A DNA stretch of 5,782 nucleotides from the NCBI GenBank assembly GCA_017304275.1, contig JAFKKW010000142.1, positions 3,851-9,632 of the forward strand, given 5' to 3'. The notes under the pieces were generated by a model. It searched no databases. It was given only the letters and a program-made list of their open reading frames with translations, and was not told the origin of the DNA. Shown piece by piece: positions 5,762-5,782 of the stretch. The DNA is from Hyphomicrobiales bacterium (GTDB taxonomy: Bacteria > Pseudomonadota > Alphaproteobacteria > Rhizobiales > Hyphomicrobiaceae). A program made the position numbers and the translations under genes. Numbering within the stretch: position 1 is the first letter of the stretch; every line of letters starts with the position of its first letter.

Positions 5762-5782
5762 ATCTATCGCAACCCTTCGCCT

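Overview
The window is GC-rich chromosomal DNA with strong GC bias at third codon positions. The gene content and protein styles suggest an alphaproteobacterium, most likely of the Bradyrhizobium/Rhodopseudomonas type. The supporting signs are a small periplasmic EF-hand protein, a short SH3b protein with an Arg/Asp-rich tail, a DUF305 protein, and a LexA-type direct repeat of the alphaproteobacterial form GAAC-N7-GAAC. The lineage is inferred from style, not from a search. I see no insertion sequence, tRNA, rRNA, CRISPR array or phage gene, and no gap between genes exceeds 300 bases.

Layout from left to right. Positions 1-362 (+) hold the 3' end of an exported, His-rich DUF305 protein, cut by the window edge. 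Positions 363-599 have no supported gene. Positions 600-896 (-) encode a 98-residue exported protein with two EF-hand loops. Positions 897-1171 are a divergent intergenic region with two small hairpins and a perfect 14-base palindrome. Positions 1172-2161 (+) encode an aldo/keto reductase with a complete Asp-Tyr-Lys-His tetrad. Positions 2321-2593 (+) encode a 90-residue exported protein of unknown function. Positions 2817-3428 (+) encode an exported SH3b protein ending in 11-residue Arg/Asp repeats, followed by a strong hairpin terminator. Positions 3568-4263 (+) encode an isochorismatase-fold cysteine hydrolase with a complete Asp-Lys-Cys triad and a 9-bp inverted repeat in its leader. Positions 4445-5725 (+) encode a DUF2130 protein: an N-terminal CxxC, a long coiled coil and a PD-(D/E)XK nuclease-like domain.

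Most genes look like single transcription units. They are separated by 140-275 bases and each has its own Shine-Dalgarno sequence; no operon is evident. Four of the seven gene products carry signal peptides, so the left two thirds is mainly a run of small envelope proteins beside two soluble enzymes.

The most interesting observation is at 4361-4375. An exact GAAC-N7-GAAC direct repeat, the LexA (SOS) operator form of Alphaproteobacteria, lies 69 bases upstream of the DUF2130 start and 19 bases downstream of a perfect TTGACA. This suggests that a poorly characterised coiled-coil/nuclease-fold protein, similar in architecture to RmuC, is induced by DNA damage. That is inference and needs experimental or comparative support.
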